Shown one piece after another: positions 8,365-15,288 of a stretch of 64,000 nt of DNA. This stretch comes from Aliarcobacter skirrowii CCUG 10374 (GTDB taxonomy: Bacteria; Campylobacterota; Campylobacteria; Campylobacterales; Arcobacteraceae). The translations under genes were made by a program, and so were the position numbers. The number at the start of each line of letters is the position of its first letter. Within the stretch, counting starts at the first letter, position 1. The stretch is from positions 186,001 through 250,000 of the forward strand of contig NZ_CP032099.1 of NCBI RefSeq assembly GCF_003544835.1, given 5' to 3'. Under the pieces are notes generated by a model. The model was given only the letters and a program-made list of their open reading frames with translations. It had not been told where the DNA came from and made no database searches.

Positions 8365-8721
8365 ATGGGGATTGAATTATATAATCAACAAAATGCTGTA
8401 ACAGATGATCCATATGCACTTGTATTAAAGCTGTATGAAGGAATAATAAAATATTTATCATTTGCAAAAAGTGCTATAAATGATGGAGATATTGAGAAAA
8501 AATTTACATATATAAATAAATCTATTGCAATTTTTGATGAACTTAGAAATGTACTTGATTTTGATGGTGGTGAGGTTGCTTACTACTTAGATGGATTATA
8601 TTTATACCAAATAGAGACGCTATTTAGTGCTGGAGTTGATGATAATATAAATAAAATCAATCAAGTTATAAAAGTTGTTCAAGGAATGATTGACGCATGG
8701 AAAGAAGAGACTGGTCTTTAA
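8365..8721 (+). CDS. fliS: Flagellin export chaperone FliS
   Basis: FliS binds the C-terminus of newly made flagellin and prevents premature polymerisation. The 118 residues are the usual four-helix size, with the family start YNQQNAVTDDPYALVLKLYEGIIKYL (given in parts: YNQQN at 6-10, LVLKLYEG at 19-26) and LRNVLDFDGGEVA in the middle. Own promoter at 8324-8329. The next small gene overlaps its 3' end by 25 bases. Confidence 0.93.
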   Translation: MGIELYNQQNAVTDDPYALVLKLYEGIIKYLSFAKSAINDGDIEKKFTYINKSIAIFDELRNVLDFDGGEVAYYLDGLYLYQIETLFSAGVDDNINKINQVIKVVQGMIDAWKEETGL

Positions 8722-8966
8722 AACTTTTGAGTGAATTAAACTACATTAATTCACTTGATTCTTATGAAAAAGCTGATGCTATAGTAGCTTGGTATCAAGA
8801 TAACTTTACAAATAATAAAATAGAAGATTTAGATTTAAAGCTTGATGATTTAAAAAGATTTGAAGAGCTTTTTTTTATAAATCTTAATTTTTTAAAAGAG
8901 CAAAAAGAGATAGCTAGACAAGATTTGAATAATCTTAAAAAAATGAAAAATTTTTTAAAAAACTAA
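8697..8966 (+). CDS. Small FliT-like helical protein, hypothetical
   Basis: 89 residues, all helical by pattern, no signal or membrane segment; C-terminal half rich in Lys. It starts inside fliS (ATG 8697, with AAGGAA about 10 bases upstream within fliS), which suggests translational coupling. FliT, a small helical chaperone for FliD, usually follows fliS, so a FliT-like role is plausible by position, but no sequence motif proves it. The stop lies 12 bases inside the convergent tilS coding region. Confidence 0.6.
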   Translation: MERRDWSLKLLSELNYINSLDSYEKADAIVAWYQDNFTNNKIEDLDLKLDDLKRFEELFFINLNFLKEQKEIARQDLNNLKKMKNFLKN

Positions 8967-9935
8967 ATCTTTAAAATCTATATTTTTAATAAAAATATAC
9001 TCTCTAATATTTTTTGGTAACTTTTTAACTCTACATTTTTCTTTAAAATCTTTTGGCATATTTATTTTTATTTTTGGAGCTATAAAAATATAATTTTCTG
9101 TAATAGCAATATTTATTTTATGGGCTATTGTAAGCTCTTTTTGTTTTATTATCTCCTCTCTTTGTAAAGATGATAGTAAAATACCTCTTTTTTTTAAAGA
9201 TTTATCAATAACTCTTAAATTTAAATTGTTATCATTTTGGTTTTTAAAAATTTCTAATTCTTCAATTTTTTTAATTGGATAAAAATCTATATTTAGTGAG
9301 TTTAAATCATTATGTAAAAAGTTAAAACTACTTTTTACACCCTCTTTGAACTCTTTTAAAAAAGAGTTTGAAAAACTGTTTCTAAAGTAGTTTCTTTTAT
9401 ATTTTTCATCTATATTTGATTCATCTACAAAATATTTTATATTTTTATTTTCAAGATAAGATATTAACTCATCTTTTGAGAAATTTAATAGAGGTCTATA
9501 GATTTTATAAAATTCTTTATCTTCAATTTCACTCATTCCTAAAAGTTCAATTAATCCAGCCCCCTTTGATAGCTGCATCAAAAACCACTCAAATTTATCA
9601 TTTAATTGATGAGCTGTGATTAGAAAATCATAAGAGTTTTTTTTAATAATCTCTTCAAAAAAATTGTATCTTATATCTCTAGCTTGTTTTTCAAAATTTG
9701 ATAAATTTTCTAAAAATATATCTTTTTTATATATTTTTTTATTAAACTTTTTTGCTAAGTTTTTTGCGTGTGCAACTTCCTCTTTTGATTGCTCTCTTAT
9801 ATTGTAATCAACAATAGCAATATCAAAAGATATATTTGAGTTCAAAAGAAGAAAAAAAAGTGCAGTAGAATCAATTCCTGCAGAAAATGCAAGAAGATTT
9901 TTACTACTTTTAATTTCTGAAAAATCTAAATTCAT
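8955..9935 (-). CDS. tilS: tRNA(Ile) lysidine synthetase TilS
   Basis: TilS converts C34 of the AUA-reading isoleucine tRNA to lysidine using ATP and lysine. The 326 residues start with an N-type ATP pyrophosphatase loop (FSAGIDST, S18-S23), followed by VDYNIR, the LITAHQLNDKFEWFLMQ helix and the acceptor-region motif near KRNYFRN. Length fits the short Campylobacterota form. Its ATG overlaps the rimO stop by 4 bases, so the two are coupled; both products act in translation. Confidence 0.92.
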   Translation of the reverse strand: MNLDFSEIKSSKNLLAFSAGIDSTALFFLLLNSNISFDIAIVDYNIREQSKEEVAHAKNLAKKFNKKIYKKDIFLENLSNFEKQARDIRYNFFEEIIKKNSYDFLITAHQLNDKFEWFLMQLSKGAGLIELLGMSEIEDKEFYKIYRPLLNFSKDELISYLENKNIKYFVDESNIDEKYKRNYFRNSFSNSFLKEFKEGVKSSFNFLHNDLNSLNIDFYPIKKIEELEIFKNQNDNNLNLRVIDKSLKKRGILLSSLQREEIIKQKELTIAHKINIAITENYIFIAPKIKINMPKDFKEKCRVKKLPKNIREYIFIKNIDFKDLVF

Positions 9936-11272
9936 ACTTTTTTAATTATTTTAGCTAGTAATTTATCACCAGCTATATCAGTTATTAAAACTTCATAAAT
10001 ATCACCAAATACAATTTTCTCTTCATTTTCATTATCATTTATATATATTTCCCCATCAATTTCAGGAGCCCAAATAGTTTTTCTAGCACTTAGTAGATAT
10101 TCATGTTCATCACTTTCACCACTTATATACACTTCAAAAGTTTTACCAATATCATTTTTTAAAGATTTTAAAGTTGTATTAGAGATAATTTCTCCTAAAA
10201 TTTCAGCTCTTTCATCTATTAACTCTTGTGCTATCTTATCAGCTCTTGTTTGCGCAGTTGTTCCCTCTTCATCTGAATAAGAAAATACATTTGATCTATC
10301 AAATCCAAAGTTTTCAACAAACTCACAAAGCTCTTCAAAATCTTCTTCACTCTCTCCAGGATGTCCAGCAATAAATGTAGTTCTTACAAATGAGTTTGGT
10401 TTTGATCTCATATACTCCATAAGTTCTCTTAATTTTTCTGCACCTTTTCCTCTTTTCATAATCTTTAACATATTTTGTGATATGTGTTGAAGAGGCATGT
10501 CAAAGTAGTTTACAAAAACTTTTGAGCTTGCAATTTTATCAATTAGATTAAAAGTAGTTGTACTTGGATATAGATATAAGATTCTAGCTGTTTTAACACC
10601 ATCTATTTTTTCAACTACATCAATTAACTTCTCTAATCCATCATTAAAACCTAAATCTCTTAAATATGATGATGAGTCTTGTGATACAAAAGAGAAATCT
10701 TTAAAACCTTTTTTAACAAGATTTGTTACCTCTTTTACAAGTGATTCTAAAGTTCTTGAGTGAAGTTTTCCTTTAAATGATGGAATTGCACAAAAAGAAC
10801 ATGTTTGGTTGCAACCTTCGCTTAGTTTTACAAAAGCGTGAAAAGATGATCCAGTTATTACTCTTTCATCCTCATCGCTTGCTAAAAACACCTCATTTGA
10901 AAAGCTACTTCTTTTTTCATTTACCAATTTATCAATTTTGTCATAATCTCCAACACCTGTAAAAATATCAATTTCAGGTAACTCTTTTTGAAGTTCTCCT
11001 TGATATCTTTGGCTTAAACATCCAGCCATAACTAAAACAGACTCTTTTTTTCTATCTTCGTGTAGATTTAAAATTGTATTTAAACTCTCTTCTTTTGCAC
11101 TATCTATAAATCCACATGTATTTACTATAATTAAATCGGCATTTTGTGCATCATCTGTTATTTCATAATCTCTAAGCCGACCTAGCATTACTTCACTATC
11201 TACAAGATTTTTTGTACAACCAAGGCTTACCATATGAAGCTTTTTTGTAGGTTTTTTTTCACTAAATTTCAT
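9932..11272 (-). CDS. rimO: Ribosomal protein S12 methylthiotransferase RimO
   Basis: RimO is a radical-SAM enzyme that adds a methylthio group to an Asp of ribosomal protein S12. The 446 residues contain the MTTase N-terminal domain with cluster Cys at 19 (SLGCTKN), near 53 (VNTCGF) and near 85 (AGCLSQ), the radical-SAM triad CNQTCSFC near 154-161, and a C-terminal TRAM domain. The leader is short and lacks a clear ribosome binding site; GATAAAT stands just upstream of the ATG on the minus strand. tilS follows with a 4-base overlap. Confidence 0.95.
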   Translation of the reverse strand: MKFSEKKPTKKLHMVSLGCTKNLVDSEVMLGRLRDYEITDDAQNADLIIVNTCGFIDSAKEESLNTILNLHEDRKKESVLVMAGCLSQRYQGELQKELPEIDIFTGVGDYDKIDKLVNEKRSSFSNEVFLASDEDERVITGSSFHAFVKLSEGCNQTCSFCAIPSFKGKLHSRTLESLVKEVTNLVKKGFKDFSFVSQDSSSYLRDLGFNDGLEKLIDVVEKIDGVKTARILYLYPSTTTFNLIDKIASSKVFVNYFDMPLQHISQNMLKIMKRGKGAEKLRELMEYMRSKPNSFVRTTFIAGHPGESEEDFEELCEFVENFGFDRSNVFSYSDEEGTTAQTRADKIAQELIDERAEILGEIISNTTLKSLKNDIGKTFEVYISGESDEHEYLLSARKTIWAPEIDGEIYINDNENEEKIVFGDIYEVLITDIAGDKLLAKIIKKV

Positions 11273-11349
11273 ATATATTTATCCAATATTTTATAATTTT
11301 TTGGATTTTAACATATAAGAGCATTTATACAAATTAATAAGTTAAAAAG

Positions 11350-11562
11350 TTGTATCATAAGATTTTTAAGATAAGGAGAAATATAAATAAATCTTCAAAA
11401 TATGCTTTTATAAAATTTGATAGAGATTTAAAAGTTTTTGGTAATTTAGGTTGTAATAATTTTTTTGCTAGATATAAATTAGATAAAAATATATTACATA
11501 TTAGTAAAGTTGGAAGTACTATGATGATGTGTCAAAATATGGAAACTGAACAAAATTTATAA
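11350..11562 (+). pseudogene. Remnant of a META-domain (HslJ-like) protein gene
   Basis: The frame reads a recognisable META-domain core: AFIKFDRDLKVFGNLGCNNF, then LHISKVGSTMMMCQNM with the two conserved Cys. HslJ/META proteins are about 120-140 residues with a lipoprotein signal and another 40-50 residues after the second Cys; here both ends are missing. A good AAGGAG at 11373-11378 is followed by ATA at 11383 where an ATG would be expected, so the start codon may be lost; the only in-frame start before the core is the TTG at 11350 with no site. A terminator follows the stop. It could be a translated 70-residue protein, but a decayed gene is more likely. Confidence 0.6.
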
Positions 11563-11585
11563 AAGAGTAGAACTACTACTCTTTT
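11561..11585. terminator. Bidirectional terminator between META remnant and panC
   Basis: AAAAGAGTAG and CTACTCTTTT form a 10-bp perfect stem with a 5-base loop; A and T tracts flank it, so it can serve both converging transcripts. Confidence 0.75.
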
Positions 11586-11601
11586 AGTTTGTTGTTGAAT
11601 C

Positions 11602-12420
11602 TCACATCCAAATATTATCAAGAAGTCTGATACTTCCAAATCTTACAACTACTAAAATAATTGTATTTGATTGTTCAATTATCTCTATTTCATTAAAATT
11701 TCTATCAACAACTTTTACATATTCAACATCAAGACCATTTAAAACTTCATAAATTTTATCTTTTATTATTTTAGAATCTCGCTCTCCTTTTGCAATTAAG
11801 TTTCCAGCCATATAAATAGATTTTGAAATTTTAAGAGCTTCCTCTTTTTGTTCAGGAGTTAAATATACATTTCTAGAACTAAGAGCTAATCCACTATTTT
11901 CTCTTACAATATCGCAAGGAACTATATTTATAGGTAAGAATAGATTTTTTACCATCTGTTGAATTAGTGTTAATTGCTGAGCATCTTTTTTGCCAAAATA
12001 TGCATTTGTAGGTTGAGTTAAATTGAATAGTTTTAATACTACTTGTAAAACCCCATCAAAATGTCCAGGTCTTGTAAATCCTTCTAAGACATAACTATTT
12101 TGTGGAGCTTTAATTAAAACTTCATCATCTTCATACATAGTTTCAATATTTGGCATAAAAAGATAATCAACTTTACACATTTGGCAAATTTTGATATCAG
12201 CTTCCTCTTTCCTTGGATATTTATCTAAATCTTCACCTTTTAAAAATTGTGTAGGATTTACAAAAATGGATACTATAACTATATCGTTATTATCTCTTGC
12301 ATTTTTTATTAAAGAGATATGTCCATCGTGTAAAGCACCCATTGTTGGAACAAATCCAATTTTTCCATTTAAGTTTTTTCTAATATTTTTCAGCTCTTCA
12401 ACAGTTTTAACTATTTGCAA
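11602..12420 (-). CDS. panC: Pantothenate synthetase PanC
   Basis: PanC joins pantoate and beta-alanine with ATP to give pantothenate, the precursor of coenzyme A. The 272 residues show the nucleotidyltransferase motif PTMGALHDGHISLI (about 25-38), FVNPTQF, YFGKKDAQQL and the SSRNVYL loop. Start is TTG at 12420 with AAGGAA upstream; no ATG lies near. It follows the permease gene with about 21 bases between, so the two may be cotranscribed. panB and panD are not in the window. Confidence 0.95.
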   Translation of the reverse strand: MQIVKTVEELKNIRKNLNGKIGFVPTMGALHDGHISLIKNARDNNDIVIVSIFVNPTQFLKGEDLDKYPRKEEADIKICQMCKVDYLFMPNIETMYEDDEVLIKAPQNSYVLEGFTRPGHFDGVLQVVLKLFNLTQPTNAYFGKKDAQQLTLIQQMVKNLFLPINIVPCDIVRENSGLALSSRNVYLTPEQKEEALKISKSIYMAGNLIAKGERDSKIIKDKIYEVLNGLDVEYVKVVDRNFNEIEIIEQSNTIILVVVRFGSIRLLDNIWM

Positions 12421-12441
12421 TACTATTTCCTTTTTATGATT

Positions 12442-13401
12442 TTATTTTTCATTGTAGTTTGGATTTAGTTTTAATAATACTAAATCAGCAATCATATTTC
12501 CAATAAGTGTTAGAAATGCTCCAATTATAAGTATTCCCATAATTACTGGATAATCATGGCTTAAAGCACTTTGATAAAATAGCAATCCCATTCCATCTAT
12601 TGAAAATATTGTCTCTAAAATTACACTTCCACCAATAACTCCTGGAAGAGATAGCCCCAGAAGAGTTATTACAGGTGGATATAAGTTTGGTAAAATATAG
12701 TATCTTAAGATTTTTTTATTATCTAATCCTCTAGCTTTAGCAAAAAATATATAATCACTTTTTAAAATTTCAATAGTTAATGCTCTTATATATAAAATCA
12801 AACTTCCAATTCCACCAAAAACTATTATAAAAATAGGTAATACTAAATGCCAAGCAAAATCTAAATAGTAATTTAAACTCCCATCATTTGGTACACTATG
12901 AAGTCCAGCTATTGGAAAAAGTTCAAATTGTATAGAAAAAATTAAAACTAAAATAAGTGCTAAATAAAAAGATGGCATTGAAAAACTTAAAAGTGATAGC
13001 TGTTTTGTAAACCTATCAAAAATTGACTCTTTTTTCATAGCAGCTTTTATTCCAAGATATAAACTTATTAAAAATACTAAAATCATAGAGATTATGTTTA
13101 TTGTTAAAGTAATTGGAATTCTGCTTAAAATCTCATCTTTTACAGTAGATCCACTTGAAAAAGATATTCCAAAATCTAGTTGTAAAATTGAGTAAACCCA
13201 CGAAAAAAATTGAATATATAGTGGTTTATCCAAGCCATAAATTTTTTTCAACTCTTCAATTGCTTCAGGTGTTATATTTGGATTTAGCTCACCACTTGCA
13301 AAAAATGAGTTAGGAGCTAAATTTATTGCAATAAATGAGATTAGGCTAATAATAAATAGCATAATAATAATGTATAATAATTTTTTTAAAAATAGATTCA
13401 T
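12442..13401 (-). CDS. DppB/OppB-type ABC transporter permease (orphan)
   Basis: 319 residues of the peptide/nickel family of ABC permeases. Visible are an N-terminal membrane segment (8-29), a periplasmic loop with GLDKPLYIQFFSW (56-68), membrane segments near 98-120, 136-158, 186-210, 244-262 and 284-308, and the EAA loop contacting the ATPase (AKARGLDNKKILRYYILPN, 221-239). Such a permease works with a DppC-type partner, two ATPases and a binding protein. None is adjacent: panC is downstream and acpS divergent. The substrate cannot be told; partner genes must be elsewhere or lost. Confidence 0.88.
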   Translation of the reverse strand: MNLFLKKLLYIIIMLFIISLISFIAINLAPNSFFASGELNPNITPEAIEELKKIYGLDKPLYIQFFSWVYSILQLDFGISFSSGSTVKDEILSRIPITLTINIISMILVFLISLYLGIKAAMKKESIFDRFTKQLSLLSFSMPSFYLALILVLIFSIQFELFPIAGLHSVPNDGSLNYYLDFAWHLVLPIFIIVFGGIGSLILYIRALTIEILKSDYIFFAKARGLDNKKILRYYILPNLYPPVITLLGLSLPGVIGGSVILETIFSIDGMGLLFYQSALSHDYPVIMGILIIGAFLTLIGNMIADLVLLKLNPNYNEK

Positions 13402-13430
13402 AACATAGATTATACAAAAGATAGGATTAA

Positions 13431-13784
13431 ATGATAGGTATTGATATAGTTAGTATTGATAGAATAAAAAAGATGTACGAAAAGTTTGGTGATAAGTTTT
13501 ATGATAGATTTTTATGTGAAGATGAAAAAAAACTTGTAAAATCTCCTCAAACTGCAGCTGGTTTTTGGGCTGCAAAAGAGGCAGCTAGTAAAGCTATTGG
13601 TACTGGAATTGGAGAGATTTGTTCATTTTATGATATAAAAATAAAAAAAGATGAAAATGGTGCTCCAAAGATAAAGTATAGTAAAGATTTAAGAAAAAAA
13701 TTTAAGATAAAAAAATCATCTTTGAGTGTCACTCACGATGGTGGTTTTGCAATAGCAGTTGTAGTAAATAGTTTAAAAAAATAA
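13431..13784 (+). CDS. acpS: Holo-[acyl-carrier-protein] synthase AcpS
   Basis: AcpS moves 4'-phosphopantetheine from coenzyme A to apo-ACP. The 117 residues carry GIDIVSIDRI (3-12, metal-binding Asp5) and FWAAKEAASKAIGTG (near 46-60, with the conserved Glu-Ala-Lys environment), and end with SVTHDGGFAIAVVV. Length is typical. Only 29 bases separate it from the divergent permease gene. Its neighbour panC acts in the same CoA route, though on the other strand. Confidence 0.93.
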   Translation: MIGIDIVSIDRIKKMYEKFGDKFYDRFLCEDEKKLVKSPQTAAGFWAAKEAASKAIGTGIGEICSFYDIKIKKDENGAPKIKYSKDLRKKFKIKKSSLSVTHDGGFAIAVVVNSLKK

Positions 13785-13787
13785 AGT

Positions 13788-13801
13788 TTGATATAAATCA
13801 A
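13788..13801 (+). promoter_or_regulatory. FNR/CRP-family operator TTGAT-N4-ATCAA
   Basis: TTGATATAAATCAA matches the classic FNR consensus TTGATNNNNATCAA in all ten fixed positions. It lies 4 bases after the acpS stop. Its centre (13794.5) is 41.5 bases before a start site predicted from the -10 box at 13824-13829, the spacing of class II activated promoters. Which CRP/FNR-type protein binds here cannot be told from the window. Confidence 0.65.
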
Positions 13802-13823
13802 CAAAAGAGTCTAAATAATATAT

Positions 13824-13829
13824 TAGAAT
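13824..13829 (+). promoter_or_regulatory. -10 box (TAGAAT) downstream of the FNR-like site
   Basis: TAGAAT at the right distance from the FNR-like box gives a predicted start near 13836, just before the 5' hairpin of the candidate small RNA. Confidence 0.5.
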
Positions 13830-13835
13830 TTCTTT

Positions 13836-13909
13836 ACTCTAACATAGAGCTAGTACGAGTGGACTTGCCCCGAAATCTCTCCTGATTAGTCCACCGTACA
13901 ATTTTTGTT
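13836..13909 (+). ncRNA. Candidate small RNA or structured leader with anti-SD terminator loop
   Basis: From the predicted start an RNA of about 73 bases would have a 5' hairpin (CTCTA 13837-13841, loop ACA, TAGAG 13845-13849). A longer hairpin follows: GTAC 13853-13856 plus GTGGACT 13859-13865, pairing with AGTCCAC 13888-13894 plus GTAC 13896-13899. A run of five T (13902-13906) ends it like an intrinsic terminator. The 22-base loop contains CCCC and TCTCTCCT, the latter complementary to Shine-Dalgarno AGGAG. This fits trans-acting small RNAs with C/U-rich terminator loops. The alternative is a cis leader or riboswitch for the FmdE gene 37 bases downstream. The region is locally much richer in G+C than its surroundings. 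Confidence 0.5.
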
Positions 13910-13945
13910 CTATTAAATTATAAAAATCAAAATAAGGTAAATTAT

Positions 13946-14542
13946 ATGAATATAGATTTTTTTCAAGATGTTGAAACAATTATTTTAAAAGATAAATTAG
14001 GAAGATTTCTTGGTGTTGATGAGGATTTTGTATATACTTTTCAAGATGTTGTAAAACTAAGTGGTCATTCTTGTCCAACAGTTGCTGGAGCTTATCTTAT
14101 GACTATAAAAGCTTTAAAAGAGTTATACAAAGATGAGTTACCAGTTCGTGGTGAAATAAGAGTTGAGCTAAGAGATTCAAAAAGTTCTGGAACAACTGGA
14201 GTTTTAGCAAATGTAGCTTCATTTATAACAGGAGCAAAAGAGGAAGATGGATTTAAAGGACTTCAAGGGCAATACTTTAGAAATAATCTACTTAAATATG
14301 AAGCACCAATAAAAGGTGATATGAGATTTACAAGAGTTGATAATCAAGAAAAAGTTGAAGTTATGTATGATTTGTCAAATATCTCTTTGAGTGGTTTTGA
14401 TGGAAGTTTAATGCAAAAAGGACTTCAAGGAGTTGCAACAAAAGAGGAGCTTGAAACTTTTGGAGCTGCTTGGCAAAAAAGAGTTAGTGAGATTTTATTA
14501 AAATATAAAGATGATGTAGTAAAGTTGATAATAAATAATTAA
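13946..14542 (+). CDS. FmdE-family metal-binding protein
   Basis: 198 residues of the FmdE family, named after a gene linked to molybdenum formylmethanofuran dehydrogenase but widespread in non-methanogens with no settled function. The signature SGHSCPTVAGAY holds His41 and Cys43, likely metal ligands. LPVRGEIRVELRDS and a Gly-rich segment (GTTGVLANVASFITGA) follow. No signal peptide, so cytoplasmic. The leader contains the structured element at 13836-13909; a weaker TATAAA near 13920 could be its own -10 box. A COG3531-type DsbA gene follows after 20 bases, suggesting a joint redox or metal-related task (inference). Confidence 0.8.
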   Translation: MNIDFFQDVETIILKDKLGRFLGVDEDFVYTFQDVVKLSGHSCPTVAGAYLMTIKALKELYKDELPVRGEIRVELRDSKSSGTTGVLANVASFITGAKEEDGFKGLQGQYFRNNLLKYEAPIKGDMRFTRVDNQEKVEVMYDLSNISLSGFDGSLMQKGLQGVATKEELETFGAAWQKRVSEILLKYKDDVVKLIINN

Positions 14543-14562
14543 GAGAGTTTTAAAATATAAAA

Positions 14563-15267
14563 ATGATAGTTTGTGATGAAAAATTAGGAGTTTGCTCTGT
14601 TGTGGAAGTTGATTTAAAAGATGAGTTGGAACTAGAACAACCAACACTATTTTATATTGGCGATCCTATGTGTTCTTGGTGTTATGGAATGAGCGATATT
14701 TTAAAAGATACTCAAGAGTACTGTGCTAAAAATGGTATAAAATTCCAAACTATTGTTGCAGGGCTAAGAGCTAGTGGTCAAGTTTTATGGGATAAAAGAT
14801 TTAAAGGCTTTTTAAAACATGAATGGACAAATATTTCAAACAAAACAGGCAAAAAGTTCTCTTTTGAAATACTTGATTTATTAAATTTTGATTATGATAC
14901 AACACCAGCTTGTAAGGCTGTTTTGATTGCAAAGATTTTAAGTTTTAATAATAGTAAAATAGTTTTAGAGTTTTTTTCTAAAATTCAAGAAAAATTTTAT
15001 GCAAATTCACAAGATACAAAAAAATTAGAGTTTTATAAAGAAATTTGTGAAGATTTAAGTCTTGATTTTGAAGAGTTTTCTAAGCTATTTAAAGATAAAT
15101 CTTTGGATAAAAAACTTCAAAATGAGTTTATATTTGGAAGAAATTTAAGTAGCTCTTTCCCTAGTTTAATTCTTTTAAATAAAAAACAAAAAGTAAATAT
15201 ATCTATTGGATATAGTAGTTTAGAAGATGTAATTTCAAGAATAAACAAAAACCTAAAGAGCTTGTAA
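14563..15267 (+). CDS. DsbA-family thioredoxin-fold protein (COG3531 type)
   Basis: 234 residues with a thioredoxin-fold active site DPMCSWCYG, Cys37 and Cys40, like the cytoplasmic predicted disulfide isomerases of COG3531 rather than periplasmic DsbA; no signal peptide is present. DTTPACKAVLIAKIL (near 109-123) is the family's substrate-groove helix, and the cis-Pro region is near SSSFPSLILL. It probably reduces or isomerises a thiol substrate, perhaps linked to the FmdE protein encoded just upstream. The gene ends within a terminator hairpin shared with gltS. Confidence 0.82.
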   Translation: MIVCDEKLGVCSVVEVDLKDELELEQPTLFYIGDPMCSWCYGMSDILKDTQEYCAKNGIKFQTIVAGLRASGQVLWDKRFKGFLKHEWTNISNKTGKKFSFEILDLLNFDYDTTPACKAVLIAKILSFNNSKIVLEFFSKIQEKFYANSQDTKKLEFYKEICEDLSLDFEEFSKLFKDKSLDKKLQNEFIFGRNLSSSFPSLILLNKKQKVNISIGYSSLEDVISRINKNLKSL

Positions 15268-15282
15268 AAGTTCTTTAGGTTT
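15249..15282. terminator. Bidirectional terminator between DsbA-family gene and gltS
   Basis: AAACCTAAAGA (15249-15259) and TCTTTAGGTTT (15272-15282) make a perfect 11-bp stem with a 12-base loop; it overlaps the last codons of the plus-strand gene and lies 6 bases from the gltS stop. Confidence 0.75.
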
Positions 15283-15288
15283 AAATAA

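Noticed and set aside
13853-13899. PreQ1, SAM-II, fluoride, guanidine or Moco riboswitch in the FmdE leader
   Set aside because: None of the core motifs I know for these classes is present; the element has only a 5' hairpin and a terminator-like hairpin.
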